Assembly: GCA_002491195.1 (NCBI GenBank)
Contig: DKVL01000096.1
Span: 1-16,981, forward strand
DNA: 16,981 nucleotides
From: Lachnospiraceae bacterium UBA7179
GTDB taxonomy: Bacteria; Bacillota; Clostridia; Lachnospirales; Lachnospiraceae
Direction: 5' to 3'
Shown here: positions 14,811 through 16,981 of the stretch, piece by piece
Layout of the letters: every line of letters starts with the position of its first letter
Numbering within the stretch: position 1 is the first letter of the stretch
The notes under the pieces: generated by a model
Database searches by the model: none
The model's input: the letters and a program-made list of their open reading frames with translations, nothing else
What the model was told of the DNA's origin: nothing
Translations under genes and position numbers: made by a program

Positions 14811-15667
14811 TATTCGATTTCTAATAACAAGTGCAGGTATTTTTCAAAATAAATACCATGGTTTTTGGGGACATTGTCACGTGATGCCTCTTCGATGGCA
14901 GGCCATAGGAAGCGAACCGCCTTCTGCATCGCCTCCTCGATCGACAGGCCGTTGAGCAGGCTGCCTGCAATGACAGAGGCAAACAGATCACCGGTGCCGG
15001 AAAAACTTTCGCCCCGGTAAGGTGTCTCTGTGTAGCAGCAGTTATCCGAAGTGACGGCGAGGTTGCCCACAAAGGATTGTTCTGGCAGTTTCCGGACGAT
15101 GCCTGTTATGACGATTGTCTGACTGGTACAGGCTTTTGGCAGGAGCCTGCGCGCTGTGTCCTCTATATAAGATAGATAGTCTGCGTCTGATGCGTGACTG
15201 GTCAGCGCATCAAAATCCATATCTGCCAGGAGACACAGTTCAGTCAGATTTGGCGTGATGACATTGGCGTGCTTTGTCAGTTCCTTCATACAGTCCAGGA
15301 GCTCCTGCGTAAAGATGCGGATGCGCCGCCCATTGTCTCCCATGACGGGATCGGCGAGATAAAGTGTGTCTTTTGTCTGAAATGTTTCCAGAAAATACAG
15401 GACATTGTGCATCTGCGCTGCGCTGCCAAGATATCCGGAATAGATACCGTCAAAGGATTCCTGCATGGCTTTCCATGCGTCGGTAACACGGTTCATCTTG
15501 TCGGTGTAGTCGTCGCAGTAGTAGTCCGGAAATCCAGTCTGTGCGGACAAAATGGCGGTTGGCAGGGGACAAGCCTGTATTCCAAGAACGGATATGACAG
15601 GGATTGCCGCAGTTAGCGAACATTTTCCAAAACCGGATAAGTCATTGATCAGGGCTATTTTTTTCAT
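14810..15667 (-). CDS. pdxY: Pyridoxal/pyridoxamine kinase (PdxY-like ribokinase family)
   Basis: ATP-dependent kinase of 285 residues expected to phosphorylate pyridoxal, pyridoxine or pyridoxamine, the salvage step to the coenzyme. ATG 15667 (MKKIALINDLSGFGKCSL) is chosen because this is the family's usual N-terminus. A further upstream frame (to 15919) encodes a Cys-, His- and Phe-rich stretch with no relation to kinases. AAAGGA lies 11 nt upstream. Motifs: NDLSGFGKCSLTA at the substrate site, DPVMGD (106-111), TPNLTE (138-143) and the anion-hole/catalytic GTGD with Asp227. It is the first gene of a minus-strand unit with the ECF S component and radical SAM genes. The gene symbol is by similarity; hydroxymethylpyrimidine kinase activity is an alternative. 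Confidence 0.86.
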   Translation of the reverse strand: MKKIALINDLSGFGKCSLTAAIPVISVLGIQACPLPTAILSAQTGFPDYYCDDYTDKMNRVTDAWKAMQESFDGIYSGYLGSAAQMHNVLYFLETFQTKDTLYLADPVMGDNGRRIRIFTQELLDCMKELTKHANVITPNLTELCLLADMDFDALTSHASDADYLSYIEDTARRLLPKACTSQTIVITGIVRKLPEQSFVGNLAVTSDNCCYTETPYRGESFSGTGDLFASVIAGSLLNGLSIEEAMQKAVRFLWPAIEEASRDNVPKNHGIYFEKYLHLLLEIE

Positions 15668-15758
15668 TGTGCTGGCGTTCCTTTCGCTTGTTTTAGAAAC
15701 GGTAAGTTCCTTGTGTACAGGGAGGTAAACTGCTTTCCTGCACAGTAGAATTAGTAAT

Positions 15759-15787
15759 ACTATACAGAAAAAGTGTCTATGTGAAAA
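15759..15787 (-). promoter_or_regulatory. Candidate promoter of the pyridoxal kinase operon
   Basis: On the minus strand, TTTTCA (15787-15782) and TATAGT (15764-15759) are spaced by 17 nt, about 90 nt before the kinase ATG. In the rest of the divergent gap 15668-15930 I see A/T-rich sequence, a TATAAT at 15880-15885 that could serve the ferritin-like gene, and no riboswitch I can recognise. Confidence 0.4.
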
Positions 15788-15930
15788 TGGACAATTATGA
15801 TAAAATATGAAGGGACAGTTTGCAGGAAAAAGCGGAATCATGCATTTTGGAGGATAACAATGCATTGATACGCCTTTTTTATAATATATTGGATAGTAAG
15901 AATTGTTAAGGGAAATCAAGGTGTGTATTT

Positions 15931-16479
15931 ATGGCAAATAATCAAGAACCGCTCGCGTGCAGCTGCAATTTCACGGGAATTAAGCCGGCAGTGATGGATC
16001 TGCCTTATCCGCCGGTGCGGGTGCGGGAAAGAAACAGGGAGTATGCGGATCTCATCAGTGTCAGCTATTGCGGAATGGTGTCGGAGATGTCTGCTGTTAT
16101 GCAGTATATTAATAATGAGAGCCGGATCGCAGGCAGCAGCTGTGCGGCAGGGAGGCTTCTTCTTGGGATGGCAATAGCGGAAATGACACATCTGCAGATC
16201 CTGGGGACGCTGATCGGCCTGCTGGGAGGGGATGTCTGTTATGCGGCAAAGCAGCCGGGAAAGCAGCCATGGATGTGGTCGCCGCAATGTCTCACACTGC
16301 CTGATAAAATAGAAGAGATGCTGCAGACAGATTTAGAGCGGGAGATCGCGACGATTGACCAGTACAATATGCAGATCAGAATGATCAGGGATGACTATGT
16401 CAATGCAGTGCTGGGAAGAATCGTACAGGACGAACAGTATCATATCATGCTGCTGCGGTCTATGATGGATACCGTGTAA
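15931..16479 (+). CDS. Ferritin-like di-iron protein
   Basis: Four-helix-bundle protein of 182 residues of the ferritin-like superfamily. The expected metal ligands are all present and evenly placed: E52 (VSEMSAVMQY), E84-x2-H87 (AIAEMTHLQILG), E138 (LEREIATIDQY) and E168-x2-H171 (IVQDEQYHIMLL). A 25-residue N-terminal extension contains a CSC pair and a Pro-rich segment (LPYPPVRV) before the first helix. Both are common in short clostridial ferritin-like or manganese-catalase/CotJC-type proteins. ATG 15931 is preceded by AAGGTG about 9 nt upstream. It is divergent from the pyridoxal kinase operon and convergent with the small gene at 16481; the stops are 1 nt apart. Its exact role (iron storage, oxidative defence or spore coat) cannot be told from sequence. 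Confidence 0.85.
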   Translation: MANNQEPLACSCNFTGIKPAVMDLPYPPVRVRERNREYADLISVSYCGMVSEMSAVMQYINNESRIAGSSCAAGRLLLGMAIAEMTHLQILGTLIGLLGGDVCYAAKQPGKQPWMWSPQCLTLPDKIEEMLQTDLEREIATIDQYNMQIRMIRDDYVNAVLGRIVQDEQYHIMLLRSMMDTV

Positions 16480-16480
16480 T

Positions 16481-16711
16481 TTACAGAACCGGATACTTCT
16501 GGGTAAGAATGTCATTCCAGCATCTGGCTCCCTTGTCCGGAAATTTTACCCAGAAGAACTCCAGATGGTTTCCGCCGTTGTTTCGTTTGATTAATTCTTC
16601 AAAATCATAGTATCGAAGTCCGATTGCTTCCAGGTATTCTTTGATGTCCTGTGCGTAGTCAGGAACAACCCTTCTCTGAAAAAAGTTGTTGATGAAATAT
16701 TCCCGATTCAC
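16481..16711 (-). CDS. Hypothetical protein (76 aa), GTG start
   Basis: I do not recognise this 76-residue protein (MNREYFINNFFQRRVVPD and on; later NGGNHLEFFWVKFPDKGARCW). The start is GTG at 16711, with GGGAGG 6-7 nt upstream. The GTG overlaps the TGA of a short upstream frame (GTGA), which suggests translational coupling to a gene that once lay upstream. The protein is a basic N-terminal half followed by an aromatic-rich C-terminal half with Trp residues, and has no membrane segment. The coupled two-gene layout recalls toxin-antitoxin pairs, but no family motif supports that. Confidence 0.6.
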   Translation of the reverse strand: MNREYFINNFFQRRVVPDYAQDIKEYLEAIGLRYYDFEELIKRNNGGNHLEFFWVKFPDKGARCWNDILTQKYPVL

Positions 16712-16782
16712 GGCTGACCTCCCTGCGTGTTTATTTTCCGAATAATCCTGTCAATGTACTCGGCGGCATATCTGTTTGGCAC
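16708..16782 (-). pseudogene. 3' fragment of an upstream coupled gene
   Basis: A short frame reads NRYAAEYIDRIIRKINTQGG then QP and TGA, ending in a GTGA overlap with the 76-aa gene. The amphipathic helix composition and the coupling look like the tail of a real gene. A TAG at 16783-16785 closes the frame upstream, and beyond it lies the unrelated retropepsin-like frame. It is probably a fragment left by deletion. Confidence 0.35.
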
Positions 16783-16927
16783 CTAGTTGGACTAATAAAC
16801 TGGTGTCCTTGGTCCATAAGGGAAACAGGGCACCAGTATCTAACAACGCAGTACAGCCTCGGAATATCGTATCAAGTCGAATGATTGGCCGGTTGGTGTA
16901 TTCTTCAAGATTGTATGTTAGATTCAT
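16751..16927 (-). pseudogene. Truncated retropepsin-like aspartyl protease
   Basis: From ATG 16927 the frame reads MNLTYNLEEYTNRPIIRLDT, then IFRGCTALLDTGALFPLWTK, then a short tail and TGA at 16751-16753. That is only 58 residues. ALLDTGALFPLW contains the D-T-G-A active-site loop of retropepsin-type aspartic proteases. Clostridial relatives are, from memory, well over 100 residues, so the C-terminal part (flap and second strand pair) is missing. A good ribosome site (GGAGG, 8 nt) and a possible ATGA overlap with a preceding frame show it was an operon gene. The frame breaks near 16780, where it meets the fragment coupled to the 76-aa gene. Confidence 0.55.
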
Positions 16928-16981
16928 GTCAGATGCCTCCGAACGTACCTGCTTGGAATCCTAAAATCCGTGTAATGGACA

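Noticed and set aside
15668..15758. Kinase leader checked for a TPP or other vitamin riboswitch
   Set aside because: No conserved riboswitch core such as CUGAGA with a matching downstream helix is visible.
15851..15870. GGAGG followed by ATG CAT TGA, a possible two-codon leader peptide
   Set aside because: Too short to support, with no attenuator hairpin after it; probably chance.
15668..15919. N-terminal extension of the pyridoxal kinase frame, looking like a hydrophobic leader
   Set aside because: The family N-terminus begins at MKKIALINDL. The upstream codons cover the likely promoter region and are not kinase-like.
16776..16964. Plus-strand open frame of 62 codons at the right edge
   Set aside because: It is antisense to the retropepsin-like frame, which has a D-T-G-A motif and a ribosome site.

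Overview
The window looks like chromosomal DNA of a Firmicute, most likely a gut Lachnospiraceae or related Clostridia. The basis is very regular GGAGG-type Shine-Dalgarno sites, moderate A+T content and the gene families present: large serine recombinases, a LysM-GH18 protein of the spore-cortex type, a PocR-type hybrid kinase, an ECF S component and a small TatD-associated radical SAM protein. The genus is not determined.

Region 1 (1-5890) is the right end of an integrated element. It holds three large serine recombinase genes in one direction: the first is cut by the window edge, the other two are complete. Between the second and third lies an oppositely oriented six-TM potassium-channel-like gene. 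It is flanked by two short C-terminal stubs of further recombinases (3177-3257 and 4150-4284), so this end has been through repeated insertion or decay. Just after the third recombinase the sequence switches, at about 5895, into the last ~52 codons of a subtilisin-family (S8) peptidase. The element therefore appears to sit inside that gene, with the catalytic part of the peptidase on the far side of the element, outside this window.

Region 2 (5895-8545) holds the interrupted peptidase tail, a LysM-GH18 glycosidase resembling spore-cortex hydrolases, and an HD-GYP cyclic-di-GMP phosphodiesterase. The phosphodiesterase gene has its own promoter and ends in a three-copy 14-bp repeat and a strong bidirectional terminator.

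Region 3 (8562-12180, minus strand) is a two-gene signalling operon. A response regulator with a degenerate plus a functional receiver comes first, followed by a large PocR-kinase-receiver-HPt hybrid kinase.

Region 4 (12368-13542, plus strand) is a promoter driving two tiny unrecognised proteins, then a terminator and a NUDIX ADP-ribose pyrophosphatase-like gene.

Region 5 (13593-15667, minus strand) is a compact run: pyridoxal/pyridoxamine kinase, ECF-transporter S component, TatD-associated radical SAM protein. This order suggests vitamin uptake followed by phosphorylation.

Region 6 (15931-16981) holds a ferritin-like di-iron protein, a convergent small hypothetical gene with a GTG start, and a decayed stretch with a truncated retropepsin-like aspartyl protease.

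No tRNA, rRNA, CRISPR array or insertion sequence with a DDE transposase was seen. The most interesting structure is the recombinase cluster, with its channel passenger and recombinase stubs, inserted in the S8 peptidase gene.
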